A stretch of 64,000 nt of DNA, taken from Paenibacillus silvae. GTDB taxonomy: Bacteria; Bacillota; Bacilli; Paenibacillales; Paenibacillaceae. Location of the stretch: the NCBI RefSeq assembly GCF_014639235.1, contig NZ_BMFU01000013.1, forward strand, positions 62,564 through 126,563, given 5' to 3'. Positions 1-10,700 of this stretch are shown here, piece by piece; positions within the stretch are counted from its first letter, which is position 1, and every line of letters starts with the position of its first letter. A program made the position numbers and the translations under genes. Under the pieces are notes generated by a model that saw nothing but the letters and a program-made list of their open reading frames with translations, made no database searches and had not been told where the DNA came from.

Positions 1-3000
1 CGAGTCACCGGAGCCTTAGGCTCCAGCTTCGCTGCCGACTTGCCTTGAATAAGTCCCAGCTTCACCGCTTGCGCGGCACTTTCTTTCGCCCATGCAGACA
101 GACTGGATACGTCCGTGTAACCTTCAAGTGCGCTGGCAGCACTGCTTGCTGCTGGTGCCGTATGCCCCGCCATTTCATAAGCACGAATCAGCATTACCAT
201 CACTTGCTCACGCGTCATCACATCCTGTGGACCAAAACGGTTACCGTTATATCCTGTCATCAGGCCATAAGCTGTCGCCGTATGAACCGCATCGTTATAC
301 CAGTCCTTTGCATTAACGTCTGTGAACGGTGAAGCAGCACTTTGAGCTGCAGCTGCATCTACGCCCGGCTTCAATCCAAAGGCTCTTACCATCAGTGCGG
401 CAAGCTCGGCACGTGTCATGCTGCGTGCAGGCTCGAAACTAGCAGCCGATACCCCGTTCACCACCAGACGTGATGCCAGATCATTTACTGCTTCAGATGC
501 CCAATGATTTTTCATATCACGGAACGACGTTTCATAATGAACAGGCAAATACACGCTGTTGGTCATACTGCTTGCGATCGCAAGCATACGTCCTTCCCTC
601 ACTTCAAAACGTGTCGGTACGTGACGCAGACTGCCGTCCGCTTCGAGTACAACAACCGTGGAAACCGAACGCTCATCCTCTCCTTGAGGCAGATTCAGCT
701 CCTTCGTTGTCATGCTCAAGAGCTTGTTAATTTCAACGGTTTTGCTTCCACTTGCAATCATATCAAAGGCTACAGGCGTTCCTCGCGGAACGATGCGGCC
801 TTCCTTCGCCAGCTTGGCAGCAAGCTGCTCGTAAACCACTTCCGGTCTTCCTACATTCAGGCTGACCTTGATATCCTCTGCCTTCTGTCCAGAGAACGAT
901 GCCTCCAATGCCTTCACATCGATTGCTTTCCAGTCCAAACGGTAGCTGCCCCAATCGCTCTCCAGATCCATCGCAACGTCTTTTGCAGCAAGCTGCTTGA
1001 TGAGATCGGCATCGAGATCAAAACGAAGCTTCTGCATCTGGCCTGTCACATGCAGACGGATTCGCTGATCCTGCTTCGCAGCCTTCAGCAGCGCTTCCCT
1101 TACGGGACGAGCGATCACTGTCGGACCGTTAGCTCCTGGAGTAACATCCACCAGCAGCATCTCTTCCTGCTTCACCCCATCCAGTTCCAGCGGAGCCTTG
1201 AGGTCATGCGCTGCGATGGAACTGTCAATCACCACACCACCCACAGTTAACGGGCCTGAAGGGATGTTGGATGCAGGCGGTTTGCTGTTCCCGGTACCTG
1301 AGCCAGGGCTTGTAACCTCAGATTCTGTGGAGATTCGTTCATTGACTTTCACAGCTGCAGAAGCTGCTGTTACCAGCTTAGGCTCTTTGACTGTACGTTT
1401 GGCGACAACAACCCACTCGCCTGGCTTGGCTTTGATGATTTTATCGGCAGGCAATGTATTCCACCCGCTGATGTCCTGCTCAAACGTAGGCAGCATCACC
1501 TGTTCTTTACTCGTGAAGATACGATATGCAAGTTCGCTTCCAGCCATATTTCCTTTATGTCCGGCTGCGCTGATCGCCACACGTGTCTCTCCTTTTTTAC
1601 CTGTACCAATGGTTGATGCTTTAATCGTATCCATGTAATCCGGTGGTGCAGTTCCCGTCTTCGGAGCTTCGACAGAGACAACATCCATCGTGCTCAGTTC
1701 AGTACTCTCCCAGGAATACGCAGCTTCAATCAGCGAAGCGCCGACACGTTTACCAGTAAGCATTCCATCCTGCTCCAAGGATACATTGGCTTCCCCGTTA
1801 ACCATGCTGTACGTCAATTTACTATTATCCGCAAGCTCACGTGTGCCATCCGTGTATTCCACATAGGTCTGTACAGGTGCCTGCTCTCCTCCAGCAACAA
1901 GTGCTTCAGGCATGACCATTTTCAATCTGCGCGGAAGCTTGAAATCTCCGTTCAATACCTCAACCACCGCTGAGTTCACGTTACCCGCAGCATCCTCGGT
2001 CTTGATCCGCAAACGGGTCTTCAAACGACTGCTATCTACTGGAACCTCATGCTTGAAATCACCGTTATCGTCAGGTTTGAATTGCGCCAACGTTTGGTCG
2101 CTATCCGCATCCGTTACGGTAATATCGGCATCAGTCATCGTAGTACCCTGTACGAGTGCCTTACCTCCTTGTACACGTTCACCCTGTGAAGGTGATTCCA
2201 GATAGATCATTGGAGCCATGGTATCTACGGTGATATACAGCATCGTCACCGATGTATCTCCCGTACTCGTATTTCTCGCCTTGAGCCGAACGGCATACAC
2301 ACCATCCACTGCAAAGTTAAATTTCATCTTGTCCGTAGTGCCAAGATTATACGTTCCGAGCACACCATCATCTGTAGAAGCCTCCACGACCACGTTAGAC
2401 TGGTCGGAAGCCGCATTGACGGTTACCTCGTTTGAACGGGTCACTACTTCTAATTTGTTGTTGATCACTTGTTTATTGTTCAGTGAGAGCACCGGCCCTG
2501 TCGGAACAGGAAGCAGCTTCCCATCACTGTAAGTTGTTGTCGACAGACGCAGGTTGCCCTTGTCATCCGAGGCTGGTTTACGTGCAACGGTCACGCCGAT
2601 ACGATACGTTTTGCCAGGCTCCAGTCCCGAATGGCGAACTTTCTTATCCCCCGTCTCATTCGTATCATCATCTTCCATCACAATCGTACCATCGGCACTG
2701 CGAAGCACCTTGCCATCCGGGCCCAGCTTAGGAGTCCCTAGGGCGTTCCAGCCGCCGACCGTCACATGATATTTGCCATCCTTCAGCAAAGCTTTCAAAT
2801 CGGATTCACTGTACCCTTCCTCACCAAACGGATCATACAGTTGTCCTTGCTCATCTGATGCAGTCACGATATACGTGAACTCGTCATCTTCTTCCGCAGC
2901 TGTTTTCTCGATAGCTGGGAAGGCTACATCGAACATACCGTTACCGATATTCCTTGTTTCCACAAATGGCACAGCCACTGGAGCCAGCGGGTCTACAAGC

Positions 3001-6000
3001 GTGTAGGCCTCTTCAGACGACAGGACGGAGAACGCCATATCTGTCTTGAGCTCGGTACGCAAATAATATTTGCCCTGCTGCAGCAAACCGCGAAGATCGG
3101 CTCCTCCCAGATAGGCGATCTGCTTCACGTCAAAAGTCATCTCACCAGAAGCACGACCATCTGCATCAATGTTAGCACTCTCGATTTCAATGCCTTTGGC
3201 GATCATAATGCCTGGATCAACCTTCTCATCTGGTGTTACTGTTGCTTGCAAACGGTCAGAGGACAGATACAGATCCACGGTATCCCCTGCTGAAGCATTA
3301 TCCACCGTCCAACGTGCGGTGAATTGATCCGCATCCTGTGCATTCACTTCCAGAGACGTGGAACTCAGTTCCGGGAGTACCGGAATGTTCATCAGCTTGG
3401 ATTTGACGGATTGGCTGGAGGTCAGTGTCCAGCTGCCCGTCTTCGCATCCTCTTGCGGGATCGCGATATAAATACGGCGTACATCCGTGCTTTGCTGCTC
3501 TTCCTTCTTGGTTACAGTCGTACCGTCACCCTTCAGGTCTCCTTCTTTCGGAGCTTTGATGATCTGCTCAAATGCAGTTGCATTTTGGTCTGATGCTTCC
3601 CCAAAGATGATGCTGTACGTACTTCCGTCATCCCGTTTCAGAGAGAGCGTTGGTCGAGTCGTTGTAAAATACTCCACTTCCAGCAAGGCATCCCCTGTTA
3701 CTCCAGTCATCGGAATGACATGAGTCTTGCCTCCATTGGACGTACGAATGCCGCCAATACCAAGGTTCTGGGAGCTATCTTCGATCATGTCGATGCCATC
3801 TGCGACGGCAGTGTATCGGATCTCGTAACGCTCCGGCTCTTCATTTTCCCATGAGGTTGCCAAGGTCTTAATGCCCGTACCAATCTGTAACAAACGTGGC
3901 CCCTGCTCCGGATCATTGATTGACAAATTTACGAGTGCTTCGTTATCCAGAGCCGATCCATCGGTCATAAACGAGATACCGCCGCCCCAGTAATATTTGA
4001 TGCCTAGTGTCACTAATAGTAGAGAAATACCTGCCCACAACTGATCGTTGTTGGCTCCGGCTCGAACGCCAAAACCCATGCCTCCGACAACCGGCACCGA
4101 ACGTGGAACCTGTATTTTGGAGCTGACCATGCCTTCAAAATCAACGCGTCCCTTCTCCAGGTTCTCACCGATAAACAGGCTGGCACTACCCACAATAATA
4201 TCCCAGCCGCCGACATCAATCTGCGCACGGGCACGAATAAACATCGGGCTGGCCCATTGCGTCTGAATCAGCGCTTCAGTCAGCATTGGAATCACTTTAC
4301 TGCCTTCGCCAAAGCCCAGTTTGCCAACTACTTTGAAACCGGTTGCCTTGAGGGTCAGGTCCACATTTCCTGAGAAAACAGCAGGCTTCTGACCAATCTC
4401 CATGTCGATGCCTGCTTCAAGTGTGAGCGGCAAACGCTCCGTTCCTCCAGCAATCGTCATCGCAAGTTCACGAACGGCTCCGCGCAAGCTTGAGATTTTG
4501 GTTGCCGGATTAATGCGGATACCCGGATCAGGAAGATCTGACCCAAACGCGATCACGTCAGGAATAATCCGACCATCCGGAACACGTTTGAAGGCAAGCT
4601 CTGCACTTATGGAGAACAGGTTCTCCAGCTTCGCCTCAAAATTAACTCCGTATGAGTTCATTACGCCATATTTATTCGGGTCTTTATAATGGGTTACATC
4701 AATGCCGCCTTTGATGCTATCCTCGGAATCCGGTTTGAATAAACCAATGCTGTTGTCCAGCTGGAATTTTAACGCGGATTCAATACCCACAAACCCGGAT
4801 TTGTTGAACATGACGTTTTTCACTTCACCATCCACGATAAACATTTTTATCGCACCGCCAAATGAAACTCCATCCTGCCTCAAAATGAAATCATTCAGCT
4901 TCAGGCCAAACCCGTTCAGCGAGAAGGATGGCGTGGTAAACAACGTATGCTTGTTAAAATACACATACGATACAAGCAGCGTCCGATAGGGGTTAAGCGC
5001 ATCTCCAATCATGCCGTTCGCCCACGTCAGCGTTCCGTTCAGGGTAGGGTCTTCGGGATTACGCCCCTCTTCCCAGGCCTGTTCTTCATCGCTCAGCTTT
5101 GATTCGGTACCGAGCGACTTGTCGAACCCGTTATAGAAATCAACAGTCCACTCACCGGAATGAAAGACAAATCCGCTATTGGCTACGCTCAATGTGCCGT
5201 CCCCGCCTACAAATAGCGCCTGCAGGAAAGGCGTGTCGGTATTTGCCTTCAATCGATCGGCAAGCGGGAATTTACCGGTGGAGATGGTCAGGTCCTTACC
5301 TTTGTAAGCAACACTTTGGTTGAGAATTGCCGGTTCGGTATCGGATTGAACCGTATATTGGGCGTTAGCTCCCGTACCGGATTGCACAATTTTACCGCGC
5401 ACTTCCAGCACTACTTCCTGCTCCGCATCTTCGTCCAGTCCATTTTTGAACGTTTCGAACGCTTTCTCATCCTCAAACGTTTCCACTACATATACCGGTG
5501 ATCCCGATACATCAAGCGCTCCCGCAATATCCAAAGCAGGATCAAGCTTGCGTGAAGCAACGACCATTTCCTGTTTTGCAGCCACAAAACGTGCCCGATC
5601 CTGATCCAGTTTCGTTTTGAACTGGGCATCTGTCAGATTGCCATACGTCGATGGAAGAACATCTGCAAATGCTGCTTTATCACCAGCACCTGCATTCAGG
5701 TCCAGTTTCGTTTTGTATACAGCGAGAATTCCGGCCTTACGAACACGGTTCTCTTCATTATCCGTTACGGCAAATGTCTGGCTTGTTGTGAAGCTAAGCG
5801 CTTCCGCCAGCTCTGGAACGGTTTTGTCTTTGTAATCGAGCTGTACAGCATACTCGCCAAGCGGCAGAACGGAATCGTTCAGCACTTCCAGTGTTGTCCC
5901 GTCCGGCTTGACCTTTTCTCCGCCACGATAGATCAGCTTCAGGTCACCCGCAAAACCATTGCCAAGAGGCTGTGTAGTTACAGAACGGGTCACCGGAACT

Positions 6001-7682
6001 TTGTAACGATCCCCGTTCCTGACATTCACGAGATACATGTCAAAGTTAGCTGCCGCAGCAGTAGCCTCATTACCGACATTGTAAGCCGCGATATTGGACA
6101 AGTTCAGTGTGATGTATTTCTCATCCTTGCTGAACGTTTCCTCTGGCGACAACGCATACACCAGCGTTTTGCGCAGCTCGCCAACAGGCGGCAGGAAAAT
6201 AAAACCTGCTCTTGACGACTCATAGATTGCACGGATTTCCGCTTCCGGAAGCTCCTTGCTCTCACTGATCGTGGTCTCCAGCTTTTTCTCCGTTTCCGGG
6301 CTGCTCACGGTTACCATGTATTGACGTGTGGAAGGCCAGGCTTTACCTGTACCTTTGACCCGCCACTTGGCAGCAACAACCTCGCCCGGTTTATACGGAA
6401 TAAATTCCACGCCCTGTGCGGCTTGCTCTGGCGGAACATCTTTGCGGAACGTGAGCTTCTGACTCCTTGTGTTCAGTTCCTTGCCATCCTCATCGATAAA
6501 GCTCAGACCGTTCTCGAGTGTCAAGGTAACATCAATCTGGCTATGGTTCATGCTAAACATTTCCAGATTCTCGATCTCTGTGTTGACCTCAAACACACCG
6601 TCACGTACGTAAGCTGTCTCATCCTCGTTGGTCTCCAGCTTCTGTGTTGGATCAAGGAATCGTACGTCGAAAACCTTCTCCGGCGATACAATCTCACCCA
6701 AGCCATATACAAGCTCATACGTATGCTGACCGCCAGCTTGTACTGCATCCGGCTCCCAGTAATATGCTACAGCTGTATCTGCTGTGCCATATTTATTCGT
6801 ATCCTGGGTATAATCCAGATTTTCGTCCGGTTCATAATCCCATTTCGTGCCTGCGAGATTAGCCCAGTGTCCAACGATCATCTCGTCAACGATGTTGATA
6901 CCGCCCTCAAACAAGTTGTTGAAGCCGTAAGCAATGACGTTCGTTGCGGACGGGTTACCCGGCTCCAGCTTGTCCCGCATAACCCAGTATGCTGGCAATT
7001 TGTGCAGGTTGTAGGCTTGCTCATCCACGTTTTTGTCGTAACCAAGCTTCTCCGGCTCATGAACCAGCTTGCGCTCCACCGTCAGCGGAACTGAATAGTT
7101 CTGTCCGACCTGGAAGGCCGGCCCATCATTGCCACCAACGGACGTATCCAGCAATACACGCGAGCCGATGTCTACTTTGGCATTTGTTGTATTTTCCACA
7201 ACGTACTGGACGCGAGCATTACCGCCTTGATCCTTGTCTTCTTTGAGCAGCAAAGTAATAATCTGGCTGATGCGAATGCCTTGAATGGTCCACACAGTAA
7301 CCACGCTTTGGGTACCATCATTACCTGTAACAACCTTCGGAGGGGTTACCTCCGAGGTCCAGTTTGGTGCCATTTTATATGGATTACCAAAAATCAGATC
7401 CGTTCCATTAATCTTGAACGTTGTAAAAGAGGTCTCCGGGTTGTCCCCGCCAAAGATCATATCTACACCGTTATCCTTTTTGCGAATAGGCTGTCCGTCT
7501 TCCGTCCGAATGCTGAAGCGGCCGCTTGCATTATCCACCGTTACTTTAATGAACCCGTTCTTGATAGATGTTGTACCTGCAGCAGATACTGCCGCGGCAG
7601 CAATATGAAGCGGCAGCACACTAATCAGCATTACTGTTGCCATCATCGCCGCAATCATCCGTATGATGTTCTTCCGTCGCAT
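1..7682 (-). CDS. Giant secreted S-layer-homology (SLH) protein, C-terminus cut by window edge
   Basis: The frame is open from an ATG at 7682 to the left edge (2560 codons) with no stop, so the last SLH domain and the stop lie outside. The first 35 or so residues form a signal peptide (MRRKN, hydrophobic core, Ala-rich end). The middle is beta-rich: a glycine-rich region around residue 1200 (KYYWGGG), then Ig/fibronectin-like modules near 1400-1900, then a Gly/Ser/Pro linker near 2130. From about residue 2380 come SLH domains: FRDMKNHW...MTRAELAALMVRAF, FTDVNAKDWY...MTREQVMVMLIRAY, and the start of a third (YTDVSVW...GLIQGKSA). SLH triplets bind pyruvylated secondary cell-wall polymer, so this should be a cell-surface protein. 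It starts 21 nt after the preceding gene stop with an AAGGGG ribosome site, so it is the last visible gene of the protease/Ig-protein operon. Its ligand or enzymatic role is not recognisable. Confidence 0.93.
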   Translation of the reverse strand, partial: MRRKNIIRMIAAMMATVMLISVLPLHIAAAAVSAAGTTSIKNGFIKVTVDNASGRFSIRTEDGQPIRKKDNGVDMIFGGDNPETSFTTFKINGTDLIFGNPYKMAPNWTSEVTPPKVVTGNDGTQSVVTVWTIQGIRISQIITLLLKEDKDQGGNARVQYVVENTTNAKVDIGSRVLLDTSVGGNDGPAFQVGQNYSVPLTVERKLVHEPEKLGYDKNVDEQAYNLHKLPAYWVMRDKLEPGNPSATNVIAYGFNNLFEGGINIVDEMIVGHWANLAGTKWDYEPDENLDYTQDTNKYGTADTAVAYYWEPDAVQAGGQHTYELVYGLGEIVSPEKVFDVRFLDPTQKLETNEDETAYVRDGVFEVNTEIENLEMFSMNHSQIDVTLTLENGLSFIDEDGKELNTRSQKLTFRKDVPPEQAAQGVEFIPYKPGEVVAAKWRVKGTGKAWPSTRQYMVTVSSPETEKKLETTISESKELPEAEIRAIYESSRAGFIFLPPVGELRKTLVYALSPEETFSKDEKYITLNLSNIAAYNVGNEATAAAANFDMYLVNVRNGDRYKVPVTRSVTTQPLGNGFAGDLKLIYRGGEKVKPDGTTLEVLNDSVLPLGEYAVQLDYKDKTVPELAEALSFTTSQTFAVTDNEENRVRKAGILAVYKTKLDLNAGAGDKAAFADVLPSTYGNLTDAQFKTKLDQDRARFVAAKQEMVVASRKLDPALDIAGALDVSGSPVYVVETFEDEKAFETFKNGLDEDAEQEVVLEVRGKIVQSGTGANAQYTVQSDTEPAILNQSVAYKGKDLTISTGKFPLADRLKANTDTPFLQALFVGGDGTLSVANSGFVFHSGEWTVDFYNGFDKSLGTESKLSDEEQAWEEGRNPEDPTLNGTLTWANGMIGDALNPYRTLLVSYVYFNKHTLFTTPSFSLNGFGLKLNDFILRQDGVSFGGAIKMFIVDGEVKNVMFNKSGFVGIESALKFQLDNSIGLFKPDSEDSIKGGIDVTHYKDPNKYGVMNSYGVNFEAKLENLFSISAELAFKRVPDGRIIPDVIAFGSDLPDPGIRINPATKISSLRGAVRELAMTIAGGTERLPLTLEAGIDMEIGQKPAVFSGNVDLTLKATGFKVVGKLGFGEGSKVIPMLTEALIQTQWASPMFIRARAQIDVGGWDIIVGSASLFIGENLEKGRVDFEGMVSSKIQVPRSVPVVGGMGFGVRAGANNDQLWAGISLLLVTLGIKYYWGGGISFMTDGSALDNEALVNLSINDPEQGPRLLQIGTGIKTLATSWENEEPERYEIRYTAVADGIDMIEDSSQNLGIGGIRTSNGGKTHVIPMTGVTGDALLEVEYFTTTRPTLSLKRDDGSTYSIIFGEASDQNATAFEQIIKAPKEGDLKGDGTTVTKKEEQQSTDVRRIYIAIPQEDAKTGSWTLTSSQSVKSKLMNIPVLPELSSTSLEVNAQDADQFTARWTVDNASAGDTVDLYLSSDRLQATVTPDEKVDPGIMIAKGIEIESANIDADGRASGEMTFDVKQIAYLGGADLRGLLQQGKYYLRTELKTDMAFSVLSSEEAYTLVDPLAPVAVPFVETRNIGNGMFDVAFPAIEKTAAEEDDEFTYIVTASDEQGQLYDPFGEEGYSESDLKALLKDGKYHVTVGGWNALGTPKLGPDGKVLRSADGTIVMEDDDTNETGDKKVRHSGLEPGKTYRIGVTVARKPASDDKGNLRLSTTTYSDGKLLPVPTGPVLSLNNKQVINNKLEVVTRSNEVTVNAASDQSNVVVEASTDDGVLGTYNLGTTDKMKFNFAVDGVYAVRLKARNTSTGDTSVTMLYITVDTMAPMIYLESPSQGERVQGGKALVQGTTMTDADITVTDADSDQTLAQFKPDDNGDFKHEVPVDSSRLKTRLRIKTEDAAGNVNSAVVEVLNGDFKLPRRLKMVMPEALVAGGEQAPVQTYVEYTDGTRELADNSKLTYSMVNGEANVSLEQDGMLTGKRVGASLIEAAYSWESTELSTMDVVSVEAPKTGTAPPDYMDTIKASTIGTGKKGETRVAISAAGHKGNMAGSELAYRIFTSKEQVMLPTFEQDISGWNTLPADKIIKAKPGEWVVVAKRTVKEPKLVTAASAAVKVNERISTESEVTSPGSGTGNSKPPASNIPSGPLTVGGVVIDSSIAAHDLKAPLELDGVKQEEMLLVDVTPGANGPTVIARPVREALLKAAKQDQRIRLHVTGQMQKLRFDLDADLIKQLAAKDVAMDLESDWGSYRLDWKAIDVKALEASFSGQKAEDIKVSLNVGRPEVVYEQLAAKLAKEGRIVPRGTPVAFDMIASGSKTVEINKLLSMTTKELNLPQGEDERSVSTVVVLEADGSLRHVPTRFEVREGRMLAIASSMTNSVYLPVHYETSFRDMKNHWASEAVNDLASRLVVNGVSAASFEPARSMTRAELAALMVRAFGLKPGVDAAAAQSAASPFTDVNAKDWYNDAVHTATAYGLMTGYNGNRFGPQDVMTREQVMVMLIRAYEMAGHTAPAASSAASALEGYTDVSSLSAWAKESAAQAVKLGLIQGKSAAKLEPKAPVT

Positions 7683-7703
7683 GGGTGAACCCCTTCCGTT
7701 TCT

Positions 7704-10700
7704 CTAATTGGCCCGGTTAACGAGCAGTGTGGAGTAGACGCGTTCGCGCTCTGAATTTTGCACTACGATGGTATACCATCCCGCTTTGGGCAGTGTTACT
7801 TTGAAGTCTTTGCTGACCAGTTCTTTGTACGTTACTTTGGTCGCAATGTACTTCATCTGTCCTTCTCGCACCAGTCCCGGGAAATAATACACGTCGTACG
7901 TACCGAGTTCATTCTCCAGCTTGGTGCCGCCCGTAGAACCAACCGTGCGGAAGTTATTCACATTAAACGTAATAACACCTGTATTTACGATGGCTGTTTC
8001 GGATTCAGTATCCGACAGCGGCAAGCCATTCGCCGTCACAAACATGCCGTCACTTGAACGAACAAATACCGTTTGCAGGGCATAACTTACGTTACCAAGC
8101 TGATCCTTGGCAGTGTAACGAAGGGTATGTTTTCCCGTAACCGTCAGGTTCAGCGGTTTGTCAACGTATTGCCCGCCTTCGAGCACGTATTCAGCAGCCG
8201 TCACTTGAATGTTCTCTGCGGATGACAAATTGTCACTCACCACGTAACCGCCCAGGTCTGCTGAGAGATCAAAGTTCGGTTTGTTTTGCAGCAGTGTTGT
8301 GGATGTTTTGTTCAGACGAATTGTTGGTGCCGTGTTATCCAGACCCTCTATCGTGAAATTGACTTGTCTCTTGTTGCCGAGCAGATCAGAAAGCAGGATT
8401 GAATGTTCACCATTGGTTGCGTACTCTGCGCTGAAACCCGATACCGGTGTTGCTCCGGCATAGATGACATTGCCCTCAATCGCCGAAGCTGGCATCAACA
8501 GACCTACACGTACCTTTCCTTTGGAATAAGTTTGGTCCCCAATCTGTACAAGCTTGCTGTCACTCATAACTTGTCCATCGTTATCCACCCGAACCATCGT
8601 CACTTCATTTACAGCAGGGATGGAACCGACCAGTGTAGAGATGGCTTCAGATTCGATCTTGGCGCTGTTTCCGGCTGCATCTGCCAGCGAGAAGCGTGCT
8701 TTGCTGCCTGAAGTCATCACAATCGACGATTGATTTGTGCCTGCACTGTTTGAAACAACCTGATAGTCCGGAACCTCTCCTGCTTTGGGTAACACTTGAG
8801 CCACGATCAGATTGGAAGCAACGACATTATCTCTTGTCGGCACGGCAAAATGAGTAAATTCACCGTTTGCGTTATAGCCATCCCCTGAACTGTCCACTAC
8901 GGCTGTACCAGCACCATAACGGATTAATGCTTTGAGGTCTGGATGATTATAATGAAGTGTAATATCCGCTTCTGGCGGTGTGGTATCAATATTGCTCACT
9001 GTCGCTGTCACACTTCCGGTAAAACCGACCGCATCCTCGTACTCAAACGTAAATTCACCGTTTTCTTTGAAATTTTTGTACGATGTTGGCAGATTGGTGA
9101 TTCGGATCGGTTCGCTCGATTTCAGACTCACTTTAACCGTTCCATTTGTCGCGGCAATGGTGGAATATTTCACGTTCACCACTGGCGGCGTATCATCAAA
9201 GTTGGAAACAACGATAAATACGGTTGCTGTATTGTCGCCATCTTTCACCGTGAAGGAGTAACTTCCGTTGCGGTAGATTTTGAAGCGTTTGTTCGCCTCC
9301 AGTGTCTCCGGCATTTCCGGGTTACTATCTGTTGGCTTCACCATCTTGCCATCCACCAGATCAAATACGATCTCCTGACCTTCGTTCTGTCCGCCATCCT
9401 GAACTTTCTCTCCGCCGCGAATCGGCGTGATCTGCTCCAGGGAAGCGAGAGCATAAGCCGGAGCATCCTGAATCTGAATTTCAGGTGTTACAATCTCACT
9501 GATATTGTCGTAGAAGCCTTTGAACTTCACACGAACTTTGGACTTCAGTTGTCCCGTATCGTCAGTGTCCACAGGCACACCTACATAATTCGTATATGGC
9601 AGCCATGTACTCCAGTTGTCCCCACCATTCGTGGACACGGAGTAGAAATATCCTTCCTGTGCCGGTACGTCAACGGTTAGTTCCATAATGGCCGTATATC
9701 CGTCATCTCCCGGGCCTTCGGTCCGAATCAAACGTGCGCTGCCCACAGGCGGCTCACTGCTTAAATAAAAGACAGAGAATACACCGGTGGTATGGAACAT
9801 TTTGCTGTTCCCCAGACTGTCGCTGGCATATACATACAGACGATAGTTCCCGTTATCTTTTTTATTGTCCACCTGCAGGGTGATCAGGCGATCAGCAGGT
9901 GAAGTGCTCCACCCTTTTCCTTCCGGGTCGGGTTCCTGCTCTTCTTGTCCCTCAACCACCTTGATCCATTGATAACGGATGTTCTTGGCGGCTACACCCG
10001 CAAAGTCAACGAGCGTATCTGATACATCAATCTGCACAGACTGTTCCGGCATTGGGTACAAGTAACCTTGAGAACCAAACTTCACATTTGGCGGCAAATG
10101 ATCAAACTTGTACTCCTGATAGTAGTAATAATACCGTCCGGTATCCTGCTGTTTAATGCGTACATGGGCGTACCATGTGCCATTCAGCGTTTTATCAGCA
10201 GGGAAGCTGTACTTTTCGGCGGCTACGTCGCCCAGCTTTGTTTCTTTCGGTGCGTCTTCAAAAGCAGTCCACTTGCTGTTGCCCGCAGGGCGCTCAGAGC
10301 TTTGTGTATACTGGTATTCGATGGTATCAATCGGAACACCAGCCACTGTAAAGTCTGGTCCGTCATTGATCGCATACGTGCCCGGGTAAGCCTTGAATTT
10401 CGTGGAAATGACCAGCACATCCACCGCCTTGGGTTCAGCCGCTGCTGAATGACCCGCGACATCCTGTGCTTTGACATGCAATTCATAACGGCCGCCTTTG
10501 GTTATAGCCGGATCTTTCAATGTCGAAATTTCGGCCTCGCCTGCCGCATTGAGTGTAGCATCCTGCCATCCGGAAGCAGAGGTCTCTTTACCCTCGGCTA
10601 CAAACTGGTACTGAATCTTATCATTTTTGATCGAAGAGGTCGGGTCAGTCGCTCTGACCGTAATCTTCACATTGTCTGAGTTGTTGTCCACCACATTGCC

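Noticed and set aside
504..1250. Plus-strand frame of 248 codons
   Set aside because: It lies antisense within the SLH gene, whose frame is continuous from 7682 with clear SLH motifs; no ribosome site or recognisable domain.
6321..7094. Plus-strand frame of 257 codons
   Set aside because: Antisense shadow of the giant SLH gene; His/Cys/Arg-rich composition is typical of antisense frames.
8943..9680. Plus-strand frame of 245 codons
   Set aside because: Antisense to the 1718-aa Ig-like protein, with no ribosome site and improbable composition.
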